A model generated the notes under the pieces. That model was not told the DNA's origin. It ran no database searches and was given only the letters and a program-made list of their open reading frames with translations. DNA of 64,000 nucleotides from Burkholderia cepacia (GTDB lineage: Bacteria; Pseudomonadota; Gammaproteobacteria; Burkholderiales; Burkholderiaceae). The stretch lies in the NCBI RefSeq assembly GCF_001718835.1, contig NZ_CP013444.1:1798001-1862000 (forward strand), given 5' to 3'. Below, one piece after another: positions 16,703-25,369 of the stretch. How positions within the stretch are numbered: the first letter of the stretch is position 1; each line of letters starts with the position of its first letter. A program made the translations under genes and the position numbers.

Positions 16703-17347
16703 ATGACGCCGTGGGAGATTCAGGGTACCGAAATGATGAGCTGCAATTGCTCATACGGATGCCCTTGCCAGTTCAATGCACCGCCGACCCATGGCGGATG
16801 CGAAGCAATGGGCGCGATTTCGATCGACAGCGGCCACTTTGGCGACGTGGTGCTCGACGGCGTCAGGATCGCGGTCGTGTTTCAGTGGCCGGGTCCCATT
16901 CACGAAGGCAGGGGCAGGTGCCAGCCGATCGTCGACGAGCGCGCGAGTCCGGCGCAGCGCGAAGCGGTGCTGAAGATCATGACCGGCCAGGATACCGATC
17001 CGTTTGCGACGATGTTCGCGGTATTCGCGTCGACGCTCGAGCATGCGTTCGAGCCGATCTTCACGAAGATCGAGTTCGACGTCGATGTCGATGCGCGGCG
17101 CGGCCGGATCCACGTCGACGGCGTGTTCGACGTCGCGGGGGATCCGATCCGCAACCCGGTGACGGGCGACGAGCATCGAGTGCGGATCGACCTGCCGAAC
17201 GGGTTCGAGTACGAACTCGCCGAGATCGGCTCGGGCACCAGCCGTTCGCGCGGCAACATCGCACTGGATCTCAAGGATACCTATGCGCAGTTCGCGCGGC
17301 TGCACCTGAACAATCACGGGCTGATCCGGCATCGCACTGCCGCATGA
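16703..17347 (+). CDS. DUF1326 domain protein
   Basis: A 214-residue soluble protein that matches DUF1326. The N-terminal cysteine cluster MSCNCSYGCPCQF looks like a metal- or thiol-reactive site. GQDTDPFATMFAVFASTLEH and a C-terminal hydrophilic part follow. The family is of unknown function and usually sits next to DUF2182 membrane proteins, as here: the next gene starts inside this stop codon (ATGA overlap), so translation is coupled. An AAGGAG ribosome binding site supports the ATG at 16703. A role in metal handling is inferred only from the cysteines and the partner. Confidence 0.88.
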   Translation: MTPWEIQGTEMMSCNCSYGCPCQFNAPPTHGGCEAMGAISIDSGHFGDVVLDGVRIAVVFQWPGPIHEGRGRCQPIVDERASPAQREAVLKIMTGQDTDPFATMFAVFASTLEHAFEPIFTKIEFDVDVDARRGRIHVDGVFDVAGDPIRNPVTGDEHRVRIDLPNGFEYELAEIGSGTSRSRGNIALDLKDTYAQFARLHLNNHGLIRHRTAA

Positions 17348-18135
17348 TCGGCATCGACCCGCTCTTCAGGCACGAGCGCGTCGTCACGCTGCTCGGCATG
17401 GCCGCGCTCGTCGGCGTGTGCTGGTTCTACCTGTGGACCGGCGCGGGCACCGGCATGTCGGCGCTCGACATGACGGCCGCTACGCTCTTCCCGCATCGGC
17501 TGCCGCACGGCATCGGCAGCATGGATCCGTCGCTGCCGACCGTGATCGCGATGTGGTGGGTGATGATGATCGCGATGATGACGCCCAGCGCGGCGCCGCT
17601 CGTGATGCTGTACCGGCGCGTCTTGCGACATTACGGCGCGGCCGACGGGGCGTCGTCCGCGTCGTCGCTGGCGCTGCTGGCCGGCTACCTGACTATCTGG
17701 CTGGCGTTTTCGATCGCCGCGGCATCGCTGCAGAAAGTGCTGCAGCCAACCGGCCTCATTTCGGCAATGATGCTGTGGTCGAAGAGCGCGCTCCTTTCCG
17801 CAATCGTGCTGGCCGCGGCCGGGATTTATCAGCTTTCGCCGTTCAAGCGCGCTTGCCTCACGCAATGCCGCTCGCCGGTGCAGTTCCTCACCACGCATTG
17901 GCGGCCCGGCGTCGCCGGCAGTTTCCTGCTCGGATTGCACCACGGCCTTTACTGCGTCGGTTGCTGCGGGTTGCTGATGGCGCTGCTGTTCGTCGGCGGC
18001 GTGATGAACGTCGTGTGGATCGCCGCGCTGTCGGTGTTCGTGTTCGCGGAAAAAATCCTGCCCGGCGGCGAGCGCATCGGCCGCGCGCTGGGCATCGTAT
18101 TGATCGCGTGGGCCGGCGCGACGCTGCTGGCGTGA
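17344..18135 (+). CDS. DUF2182 integral membrane protein
   Basis: A 263-residue membrane protein with about six or seven hydrophobic helices. The family motif IAMWWVMMIAMMTPSAAP is clear, and the later HHGLYCVGCCGLLMALLFVG carries the conserved His and Cys cluster. The family is described as a predicted metal-binding membrane protein. Here the usual tryptophan after the double cysteine is a glycine. The gene overlaps the DUF1326 stop by four bases, so the two proteins are made together and probably form a complex. A copper-related role is a guess. Confidence 0.88.
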   Translation: MIGIDPLFRHERVVTLLGMAALVGVCWFYLWTGAGTGMSALDMTAATLFPHRLPHGIGSMDPSLPTVIAMWWVMMIAMMTPSAAPLVMLYRRVLRHYGAADGASSASSLALLAGYLTIWLAFSIAAASLQKVLQPTGLISAMMLWSKSALLSAIVLAAAGIYQLSPFKRACLTQCRSPVQFLTTHWRPGVAGSFLLGLHHGLYCVGCCGLLMALLFVGGVMNVVWIAALSVFVFAEKILPGGERIGRALGIVLIAWAGATLLA

Positions 18136-18173
18136 TCGGTGCGCTTCCCTTATCGGATCTTGAAGGCCATCAC

Positions 18174-18448
18174 ATGCGACCAGGAATCAGCGTACTGACA
18201 ATCGGCGTCGACGATCTGGACACGGCAATGCGCTTCTACCGCGATGGCCTGGGGCTGGAAACGGAAGGCATCGTTCGAACCTGACGCAGTCGCATTCCTC
18301 GATCTCCAGAGCGGCCTGAAGCTGGCGCGCGCGGCTCGTGAAGCCCGCAAGCAAGACCTTCTGGGGCGGCTATTCCGGATACTTTCAGGATCCGGACGGC
18401 CATCTGCGGGAGGTGGTTTTCAATCCGGCCTTCGTTCCCGGGGATTGA
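18174..18448 (+). pseudogene. VOC/glyoxalase family gene, decayed
   Basis: The start (MRPGISVLTIGVDDLDTAM, RFYRDGLGLETEG) and end (PASKTFWGGYSGYFQDPDGH, LREVVFNPAFVPGD, TGA 18446-18448) of a vicinal-oxygen-chelate protein are both present. A frameshift lies after ETEGI (about 18275), and roughly 40-45 residues that the family has between the LQSGLKLA and PASKTFW segments are deleted. The remaining 275 bases cannot make the normal roughly 130-residue protein. It follows the DUF2182 gene by 38 bases on the same strand. Confidence 0.85.
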
Positions 18449-18451
18449 GCG

Positions 18452-19807
18452 TCATCGCGCCGGCTCCGTCGGCCGCTCCCCCCGCGTCCCCAGCAGCATC
18501 GCGACCGCGCACGCGGCCAACAGCGCGGCGATCATCAGCATCGCCGGATCCATGCTGCCGGTGCGCGTGCGGATCAGCCCGACGAGCCAGGGGGTGATCA
18601 TGCCGCTCGACACGCCGATGCTGCTGATCAGCGCGATCCCGCCGGCCGCGCCCGCGCCGGAGAAATACGCGGACGGCACGGCCCAGAACACCGGGTGCGC
18701 GGCGAAGATCAGCATCGCCGCGACCGACAGCAGCGCCATCATCGCGACGATGCTCGGCAGGTGCAGCGTCAGCAGCGCAAGCGCCACCGCGCCGCCGAAC
18801 GCGCATGCCGCGAAGTGCCGGCGCCGCTCGCGCTTGCGGTCGGAGCGCCGCGCGATCGCGATCAGGCCGGCCGCGCCGACCGCGTTCGGCACGACCGACA
18901 GCAGGCTGATCTGCACGACGTCGTGGATGCCGAATTCGCGGATCATCAGCGGCATCCAGAACAGCAGCATCAGCAGCGCGGTGGTCAGCGAGAAATAGAT
19001 GAACGCGAACAGGTACGTGCGCGGCGCCGCGAGCGCCTCGCGCAGCGACGCGGCCGTATGGGCGGGCGCCCGGGCGCGGTCGGCCGCGAGATCGTCGGCA
19101 AGCCGCCGCCGGTCGTCCGGCGTCAGCCACGCGGCCTGTTCGGGACCGTCGCACAGCCAGAACCACGCGATCACGCCGAGCAGGATCGCGGGCGCGCCCT
19201 CGATCGCGAACATCCATTGCCAGCCGTGCAGCCCGAGCACGCCCGACATTCCGCGCATCAGCCAGCCCGACAGCAGCCCGCCGACCATCCCCGCCACCGC
19301 GACGCCCGCGTAGAAGATCGACAGCACCGACGCCCGCCGCCGCGCCGGATACCAGTACGTCAGGTAGAACACCACGCCCGGAAAGAACCCGGCCTCGAAC
19401 AGCCCGAGCAGGAAGCGCAGCACGTAGAAATGCTTTGCGCTGTCGACGGCGATCATCGCGACCGACACCGCGCCCCACAGGCACATGATCCGCGCGAACG
19501 TGCGGCGCGCGCCGAAGCGGCGCAGCAGCGCGTTGCTCGGCACCTCGAACAGCACGTAGCCGACGAAGAACAGCACGGCGCCGAGGCTGTACATCGCGTC
19601 GGTCAGGCCGAGATCCTGCCGCATCTGCAACTGCGCGAAGCCGATGTTGCTGCGATCGAGGATCGACACGATGTAGCAGATGAACAGGAACGGCACGATC
19701 CGCATGCCGATGCGCCGGTACAGCGCGTCGTCGTCCGGCGCATCATCGCCCGCGCCGGCGCCGGAGGCGACGCCGCGCGCCGCCTCCGCTCGAAGAGGAG
19801 CAGACAT
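18452..19807 (-). CDS. MFS transporter, anion:cation symporter type (paralogue 1)
   Basis: About 451 residues with twelve predicted transmembrane helices. RSNIGFAQLQMRQDLGLTDA (after helix 1), RRFGARRTFARIMCLWG (loop 2-3) and RFLLGLFEAGFFPGVVFYLT (helix 4) mark the ACS family (phthalate, tartrate, glucarate type). AAGGAG precedes the ATG at 19807. It is the last gene of an MBL/MFS/MFS unit and is strikingly similar throughout to the next MFS gene upstream, so the pair is a tandem duplication that has diverged. Substrate unknown; organic acids are usual for the family. Confidence 0.9.
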   Translation of the reverse strand: MSAPLRAEAARGVASGAGAGDDAPDDDALYRRIGMRIVPFLFICYIVSILDRSNIGFAQLQMRQDLGLTDAMYSLGAVLFFVGYVLFEVPSNALLRRFGARRTFARIMCLWGAVSVAMIAVDSAKHFYVLRFLLGLFEAGFFPGVVFYLTYWYPARRRASVLSIFYAGVAVAGMVGGLLSGWLMRGMSGVLGLHGWQWMFAIEGAPAILLGVIAWFWLCDGPEQAAWLTPDDRRRLADDLAADRARAPAHTAASLREALAAPRTYLFAFIYFSLTTALLMLLFWMPLMIREFGIHDVVQISLLSVVPNAVGAAGLIAIARRSDRKRERRRHFAACAFGGAVALALLTLHLPSIVAMMALLSVAAMLIFAAHPVFWAVPSAYFSGAGAAGGIALISSIGVSSGMITPWLVGLIRTRTGSMDPAMLMIAALLAACAVAMLLGTRGERPTEPAR

Positions 19808-19907
19808 CGCTTGTCTCCTTGATCGCATTCGATCGGTTGCCGGGGAACGGCATCTGACGTGGCGCGGCCGTCAGCGGACAGCGGACGGCCACGGCGCAGC
19901 GCTCGAC

Positions 19908-21251
19908 TCAAGCCCAAACCCGCCGCTGCGGCTCGCCTTTCACGCCGAGCATCAGCGCGACACCGCTCGCCACCAGCAACGCGGCCAGCAGATACACGGC
20001 GAGATCCATGCTGCCCGTGCGCGTGCGGATCATCCCGATCACCCACGGGCTGACGATGCCGCTCGTGATCCCGATGCTGCTGATCAGCGCGATCCCGGCC
20101 GCGGCCGCATTGCCCGACAGGTAGCGGGTCGGCACGGCCCAGAAGATCGGCAGCGCGGCGAAGACCAGCGTCGCCGCGATCGACAGGCACGCGAGCATCG
20201 CCGCGAAGCTGTGCAGGTGCAGCGTCAGCGCCGCGAGCGCGATCCCGCCGCCGATCGTGCAGCACGCGAAGTGCTTGCGGCGCTCGCCGGTGCGGTCGGA
20301 GCGGCGCGCGATCAGCACCAGCCCCACCGCGCCCACCGCGTTCGGCACGACCGTGTAGAGGCTCACGGCCACGACGTCGGTCACGCCGAAATCGCGGATC
20401 ATCAGCGGCATCCAGAAGTTGAGCGTCAGCGACGCGCAGGTCAGCGAGAAATAGATGAACGCGAACAGGTACACGCGCGGATTCAGCAGCGCGGCGGCGA
20501 AGCTGCCCGGACCGTGTGCGCCGTGTGCCCCCTCGCGGCCCTGCCCGTGCGCGCAGAGCGCCGCGACCCGCGCCTTTTCATCGGACGTCAGCCACGCGGC
20601 GTCCTGCGGCCGGTCGACCAGGAACGTGAACGCGGCGAACGCGAGCAGGATCGCCGGCGCGCCTTCGATCGCGAACATCCACTGCCAGCCGTGCAGGCCG
20701 AGCACGCCGCCCATGTCGCGCATGATCCAGCCCGACATCAGGCCGCCGAGCACGCCGGCCACCGCGACGCCCGCGAAGAACACCGAGATCGCGGCCGCGC
20801 GCCGGTTCGCGGGGAACCAGTAGGTGAGATACAGCACGATGCCGGGAAAGAAGCCTGCTTCGAACACGCCGAGCAGGAACCGCAGCACATAGAAATGCGA
20901 CGGCTGCGACACGAACATCATCCCGGTCGACGCGATGCCCCACAGCAGCATGATCCGCGTGAAGGTGCGACGCGCGCCGAAACGCGCGAGCAGCATGTTG
21001 CTCGGCACTTCGCAGAACACGTAGCCGACGTAGAACACCGCGGCGCCGAGGCCGTACATCGCGTCGCTGAAGCCGAGATCGTGCTTCATCTGCAACTGCG
21101 CGAAGCCGATGTTGATGCGGTCGAGGAACGATACGACGTAGCAGAGGAACAGGAACGGCACGATCCGCCACGCGATCTTGCGGAACAGCAGTTGGTCGTC
21201 GGAAGCCGACGCGGACGCGACCGCCGCTTCGGCGGGAAGCGATTGGGGCAT
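19908..21251 (-). CDS. MFS transporter, anion:cation symporter type (paralogue 2)
   Basis: About 447 residues with twelve predicted helices. The ACS family motifs DRINIGFAQLQMKHDLGFSD, RFGARRTFTRIMLLWG and RFLLGVFEAGFFPGIVLYLT match its neighbour closely. GGAGAGAC precedes the ATG at 21251. The central loop is variable (HGQGREGAHGAHGPG). It sits between an MBL-fold gene and its paralogue, with gaps of 126 and 100 bases on the same strand, so one transcription unit is likely. The divergent double-length IclR gene is the probable regulator. Confidence 0.9.
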   Translation of the reverse strand: MPQSLPAEAAVASASASDDQLLFRKIAWRIVPFLFLCYVVSFLDRINIGFAQLQMKHDLGFSDAMYGLGAAVFYVGYVFCEVPSNMLLARFGARRTFTRIMLLWGIASTGMMFVSQPSHFYVLRFLLGVFEAGFFPGIVLYLTYWFPANRRAAAISVFFAGVAVAGVLGGLMSGWIMRDMGGVLGLHGWQWMFAIEGAPAILLAFAAFTFLVDRPQDAAWLTSDEKARVAALCAHGQGREGAHGAHGPGSFAAALLNPRVYLFAFIYFSLTCASLTLNFWMPLMIRDFGVTDVVAVSLYTVVPNAVGAVGLVLIARRSDRTGERRKHFACCTIGGGIALAALTLHLHSFAAMLACLSIAATLVFAALPIFWAVPTRYLSGNAAAAGIALISSIGITSGIVSPWVIGMIRTRTGSMDLAVYLLAALLVASGVALMLGVKGEPQRRVWA

Positions 21252-21377
21252 GTCTCTCTCCAAACAGGCTGCACGATTCGGGCGCGCAGCCGTCTCCCAG
21301 GGCGTGCGTGCGCCCGGCTTTCTTGTGAGATCGAAGAAACGCGGCGGGACTACGGACGCCCCGCCGTCATGGGCCGC

Positions 21378-22337
21378 TCAGTCCTGCAGCGCGGCCCACA
21401 TTTCCTTGTCGCGCTGCGCCGTCCAGATGCGCGGATGCGTGATGCCGCTCGCTTCGTCGAACGCACGCGACACGTCGAACGGCAGGCAGTGCTCGTAGAT
21501 GAACACGTGGCCGAACTTCGGGTCCATCGCTTCGCGCGTGAGCGCCATCGACGCCTTCAGGTCGAGCTTCCGCTCGACGGCCTTGCGGCCCTGCGCGAGC
21601 AGCGTCGTCACGAAATCCTTCGTGTAGTCGAGGCCCTTGTTCACTTCGGCCGGGTTCAGCAGCGCGGGGCCACGGCCCGGCACCAGCTTCTCGGCGTTCA
21701 GCGCGCGCAGCGCCTCGAGCGTGGCCGGCCACTGCTCGAGCTGCGCATCGCCGCAGTAGCACGCGGCGTCGTATTCGACGAGGTCACCGGAGAACAGCAC
21801 TTTCTGCGACGGGATCCAGACGATCGTGTCGCCCTTCGTGTGGCCCGAGCCGACGTGCATGATCTTCACCTCGAGCTTGCCGAGGAACAGCGTGATCTCG
21901 CGCTCGAACACGAGCGTCGGCCAGGTCAGGCCGGGCACCGTCTCGACGCCGGCGAACAGGCGCGGGAAACGCTCGATCTCCGACTTCATGTCGGCCTCGC
22001 CGCGCTCGACGATCATCTCGTACGTGCCGCGGCTCGCAATCACGTGCTGCGCGCCTTCGTCGAAATACGCGGACGCGCCGAGCACGCGCACCGCGTGGTA
22101 GTGCGACAGCACCACGTGCTTGATTGGCTTGTCGGTCACGCTGCGGATCTTCGCGATCAGGTCCTGCGCCATCGCGGGCGTCGCGGTCGTGTCGACGATC
22201 AGCACGCTGTCGTCGCCGATGATCACGCCCGAGTTCGGGTCGCCTTCGGCGGTGTACGCGTACGCGTTCTCGGACAGCTTCGTCCAGGTGACTTTCTTCT
22301 CTTCCAGATCGGCTTGGGAGGCGAATGCTTTGGCCAT
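21378..22337 (-). CDS. MBL-fold protein with a degenerate second metal site
   Basis: A 319-residue metallo-beta-lactamase-fold protein. The usual HxHxDH motif reads LSHYHAVRV: the two first histidines are kept, but the Asp and last His that bind the second metal are Val and Arg. The later GSGHTKGDT histidine and the FSGDLVEY aspartate are present. The last family histidine (GHGP) is Arg in VPGRGP. At most one metal ion is expected. The fold opens with DPNSGVIIGDDSVLIVDTTA and closes with a long helical tail. It is the first gene of the unit with two organic-acid-type MFS transporters and is divergent from the IclR gene. The reaction is unknown. Confidence 0.88.
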   Translation of the reverse strand: MAKAFASQADLEEKKVTWTKLSENAYAYTAEGDPNSGVIIGDDSVLIVDTTATPAMAQDLIAKIRSVTDKPIKHVVLSHYHAVRVLGASAYFDEGAQHVIASRGTYEMIVERGEADMKSEIERFPRLFAGVETVPGLTWPTLVFEREITLFLGKLEVKIMHVGSGHTKGDTIVWIPSQKVLFSGDLVEYDAACYCGDAQLEQWPATLEALRALNAEKLVPGRGPALLNPAEVNKGLDYTKDFVTTLLAQGRKAVERKLDLKASMALTREAMDPKFGHVFIYEHCLPFDVSRAFDEASGITHPRIWTAQRDKEMWAALQD

Positions 22338-22402
22338 GTTGCGTTCCGTGGCTGCGAGCCATGTGTTGAGGGGTTGAGCGGATCATCTTCCCGCATCGAA
22401 TA

Positions 22403-22417
22403 TTTGTCAATGACAAA
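22403..22417. promoter_or_regulatory. Palindromic operator between the MBL and IclR genes
   Basis: TTTGTCAATGACAAA is a perfect 7-bp inverted repeat around one central base. It sits in the 176-base divergent gap, 66 bases from the MBL start and 97 from the IclR start. Its length and symmetry suit an IclR-family operator. On the plus strand TTGTCA (22404-22409), part of the palindrome, is 17 bases from TATTGT, a possible but weak promoter for the regulator gene. Confidence 0.55.
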
Positions 22418-22513
22418 GTCGCTTGCTATTGTCTAATACGGGTAAACCTGCGGGCTGGCGCGATAAATGGCGTCGGATACCATGCGGGGTTTCGTCATCG
22501 GAAGAATCATCGC

Positions 22514-24166
22514 GTGCAGAATCACGAAGTCAGCGCAGACGATGCGCCGCCCAAGGCGCAGCGCGGGATCCAGAGCGTCGAGGTCGGCGGCCGGCTGCTC
22601 GACGCGCTCGCGCGCCGGCGCAAGCCGCTCGGGCTGTCCGAGCTGGCCGCGGCGGCCGACCTGTCGACCGCGCAGGCGCACACCTATCTCGTCAGCCTGA
22701 CGCGGCTCGCGCTCGTGAAGCGCGACGCGCTCACCGGCAACTACGAGCCGGGCCCGTTGTCGCTGCGGCTCGGGCTGATGTCGATCGAGCGCCAGCCGGC
22801 TTATCGCGCGGCGCTGCCGCACGCTGCGCGGCTCGCGGAAGCGGTCGGCCTGAGCGTCGCGCTGTCGGTGCCGGGCGTGCTCGGGCCGACGATCGTGCGC
22901 ATCGAGCACGGCGGCTATCCGCTGCACGTGAACCTGCATGTCGGTTCGGTGATGTCGCTCGACACGACAGCCACCGGCCGCGTGTTCCGCGCGTTCGGCG
23001 ACCCCGCGCAACTTCGCGCGATGGCCGCCAGCCAGGCCGGCGCGGGCGACACGCTCGCGGGCGCCGAGCAGCCCGTGCCGGACACCGGCGTGCCGCAGGC
23101 CGAACTCGACGCGATCCGCGCACGTGGGATCGAACGCGGCGTCGACCTGCCGAGCCCCGGCGTCAGCGCGATGTGCGTGCCGGTGTTCGACGCGGCGGGC
23201 GCGCTGCAGCTCGCGTTGACGGTGATCGGTTCGACGGGCTCGATCGACGTCGCGTGGGACGGCCCGATCGCGGCGGCACTGCGCGACGCGGCCCAGCAGG
23301 CGAGCGCATCGCTCGGCGCGGCGCACGATGCCCCGCCGCCCGCACCCGGCGCGGCCCCGGCCGCCCCGCGCGTGCCGCCCGCACTGGCCGACGATGCGAA
23401 GGCGCAGCGCGGGATCAACGCGCTCGACAGCACCGGCGAGCTGCTGCTCGCGCTGGTGTCGGCGGGCCGCGCGCTGCCGCTGCGCGACCTCGCGGCGGCG
23501 GCCGGCATGCCGGCCGCGAAGGCCTTTCCGCATCTCGTCAGCTTGCAGAAGATCGGCCTGCTGAGCCGCGACGACGCCGGCTGCTTCGGCGGCGGCCCGC
23601 TCGGGCAGGCGCTCGGCCTGATCGCGATGCAGCGCGTGTCGCCGACGCGCGACGCGGAAGCCGAGATCGTCGCGCTGGCGGGCGCGACCGACATGAGCGT
23701 GGCGGCCGCGACGCTCGGGCCGCTCGGCCCGACGGTGATCCGCCTCGAGGAATCGGCGCGGCCGCAGCACGTGAGCCTCCAGGTCGGCACCGTGATGTCG
23801 CTCGTCAATACGGCGATCGGCCGGATCTTCGCAGCCGGCATGTCCGACGACGTGCTGGCCGACCTGCTCGCCGACGAGCCCGTGCGCCTCGCGGGGCGCC
23901 CGACGGCGGCGGCCGACGCTGCGTTCCGCGCGCACCTCGCGCAGATCCGCGCGGAAGGCGTCGACTTCGCGTTCGACGCGCCGGTGCCGGGCATCGGGAC
24001 GGTCGCCGCGCCCGTGTTCGATCACACCGGCAGCATCCGGCTCGTGATCGCAATCATCGGTTCGTCGCGCGGCTTCCCGCGCGGGCCGGACAGCGATCTC
24101 GCGCAGGCCTTGCTCGCCGCGACGCGGCGGCTGTCGTGGCGGTTCGGGTGGATCGGCGGGCAGTGA
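22514..24166 (+). CDS. Double-length IclR family regulator (tandem duplication)
   Basis: A 550-residue protein containing two complete IclR units. Unit 1: winged HTH at about 17-85 (KAQRGIQSVEVGGRLLDALA) and effector domain to about 265. Unit 2: HTH at about 310-375 (KAQRGINALDSTGELLLALV) and effector domain to the end. They are joined by an Ala/Pro-rich linker (about 275-305). Both units share LGPTxxRxE and the HVxLxVGxVMSLxxTAxGR segment. Normal IclR proteins are 250-280 residues and dimerise, so this chain may act as a built-in dimer. The GTG start has GGAAGAA upstream. It is divergent from the MBL/MFS/MFS unit and probably controls it through the palindrome at 22403. Confidence 0.88.
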   Translation: MQNHEVSADDAPPKAQRGIQSVEVGGRLLDALARRRKPLGLSELAAAADLSTAQAHTYLVSLTRLALVKRDALTGNYEPGPLSLRLGLMSIERQPAYRAALPHAARLAEAVGLSVALSVPGVLGPTIVRIEHGGYPLHVNLHVGSVMSLDTTATGRVFRAFGDPAQLRAMAASQAGAGDTLAGAEQPVPDTGVPQAELDAIRARGIERGVDLPSPGVSAMCVPVFDAAGALQLALTVIGSTGSIDVAWDGPIAAALRDAAQQASASLGAAHDAPPPAPGAAPAAPRVPPALADDAKAQRGINALDSTGELLLALVSAGRALPLRDLAAAAGMPAAKAFPHLVSLQKIGLLSRDDAGCFGGGPLGQALGLIAMQRVSPTRDAEAEIVALAGATDMSVAAATLGPLGPTVIRLEESARPQHVSLQVGTVMSLVNTAIGRIFAAGMSDDVLADLLADEPVRLAGRPTAAADAAFRAHLAQIRAEGVDFAFDAPVPGIGTVAAPVFDHTGSIRLVIAIIGSSRGFPRGPDSDLAQALLAATRRLSWRFGWIGGQ

Positions 24167-24259
24167 CGATCACGATGAATCCTGTTGCGCTGCGGCAACA
24201 GAACCCTCAAAGAATTACCATATTACAAAATCTCATTTCACAACGCGGTGGGCCTCATC

Positions 24260-24280
24260 TATGATTAGGGTTATCCCTAA
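24260..24280 (+). promoter_or_regulatory. TATGAT -10 box followed by a TTAGGG palindrome
   Basis: TATGAT (24260-24265) is a good -10 box; a weak TTTCAC lies 18 bases upstream. Immediately after it TTAGGG-TTAT-CCCTAA (24265-24280) is an inverted repeat that would cover the transcription start. It lies 26 bases before the small ORF at 24306. Confidence 0.45.
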
Positions 24281-24305
24281 CTCGCCACCTATATGGGGCT
24301 TCGTC

Positions 24306-24449
24306 ATGCAAACGTCTAATGTCTCCGACCGTTCCACCGAATCCGCTGGCTGGCTCGCACGTGTGGGCGAGCTGATTGCAGAAGCTTGGGCACTCCACCT
24401 CGAGAACTGCGAAGTCATCGCTGAAGCACACGCGCGCCTGCCGCGCTGA
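24306..24449 (+). CDS. Possible small protein of 47 residues
   Basis: Starting at MQTSNVSD, the frame encodes a short, helix-prone, soluble peptide with the amphipathic segment GWLARVGELIAEAWALHLEN. It lies in an otherwise empty 430-base stretch, behind a TATGAT -10 box and a palindrome. The leader carries only a weak GGGG eight bases before the ATG. I recognise no family. The rest of the gap, 24450-24598, shows nothing I can interpret. Confidence 0.4.
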   Translation: MQTSNVSDRSTESAGWLARVGELIAEAWALHLENCEVIAEAHARLPR

Positions 24450-24598
24450 ACGGAACGACCAGACGCCGGCCGGCGGCCCTGAGCTGGCCCCCGGCCTTGT
24501 TCCGTTTCCACTTGCGCGCCTGCGCTGCGCAATCGCGCAATCACGCGGCCGCGCGCGCCGGCTCTTCGACGAAGACCGGCTGCCCTCCCTCCGCGCGC

Positions 24599-25081
24599 TC
24601 ACACCTGAATCGACGGCACGTCCTTCATGCAGCGCAGCGCAAACATCGAGCGGCTGTGACGGATGCTCGAAATCCTGTACAGCTTTTCGCGCAGGAAGCG
24701 CTCGTAGCCGGCCGTGCCGTCCACCGCGACCTTGATCCAGTAGTCGTACTCGCCCGACACCAGATACGCCTCGAGCACCTCGGGCAGCGCGGCGAGCTCC
24801 TCTCCGAAGCGGGCGAGCGCGTCGTCCTCGTGGCGATCGAGCGTGACTTCGAGGATCACGATGTCCGCGTAGCCCAGCTTCCGCTGGTTGACGAGCGCGA
24901 CATAACCGTCGATGTAGCCGTCCACCTCGAGCTGCCGCGTGCGGTTCCAGCACGCGGTGGTCGACATGCCGATCTGTTCGGCCAGTTCGGCGTTCGACAG
25001 GCGCGCATTTTTTTGCAGTGCACCCAGGATCTTGCGATCCTGGCTGTCGAGCGTTTTCGGCGAGCGTTCACGTGTGGCCAT
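24599..25081 (-). CDS. Lrp/AsnC family regulator
   Basis: A 160-residue Lrp-type regulator. The HTH is DRKILGALQKNARLSNAELA with EQIGMSTTACWNRTRQLEVD; the C-terminal RAM ligand-binding domain follows (VLEAYLVSGEYDYWIKVAVD). It is divergent from a LysE-type amino-acid exporter with a 288-base gap. This is the common pairing in which an amino acid bound by the Lrp protein induces its own export. The gap contains the inverted repeat CCTGTTT-N7-AAACAGG at 25142-25162, a candidate site. Length and motifs are normal. Confidence 0.9.
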   Translation of the reverse strand: MATRERSPKTLDSQDRKILGALQKNARLSNAELAEQIGMSTTACWNRTRQLEVDGYIDGYVALVNQRKLGYADIVILEVTLDRHEDDALARFGEELAALPEVLEAYLVSGEYDYWIKVAVDGTAGYERFLREKLYRISSIRHSRSMFALRCMKDVPSIQV

Positions 25082-25369
25082 GGCAAGAAGAATCTTCTAC
25101 TGAAAAGCGGGATTCTATCTGAACGACATTCCGGATTTCGACCTGTTTCACTGGAAAACAGGAAGCCTTTTAATCCGGCCCCTTGATATATTTTTCCCCA
25201 TGCCTGTTGTCCGGCACGCTCCCCGCGACAACCCCTTCGCACCGGGACGCACGGCCGCAATCACGAGTTGCGGTGCCGGGCACCCAGGCATTCGAAACCC
25301 GCCGCCCGCGCACCCCAACCGACCGTGCGCGGCGCCGGCGCCCGTGTTCCTGTTCCTGCCCTACCCGTC

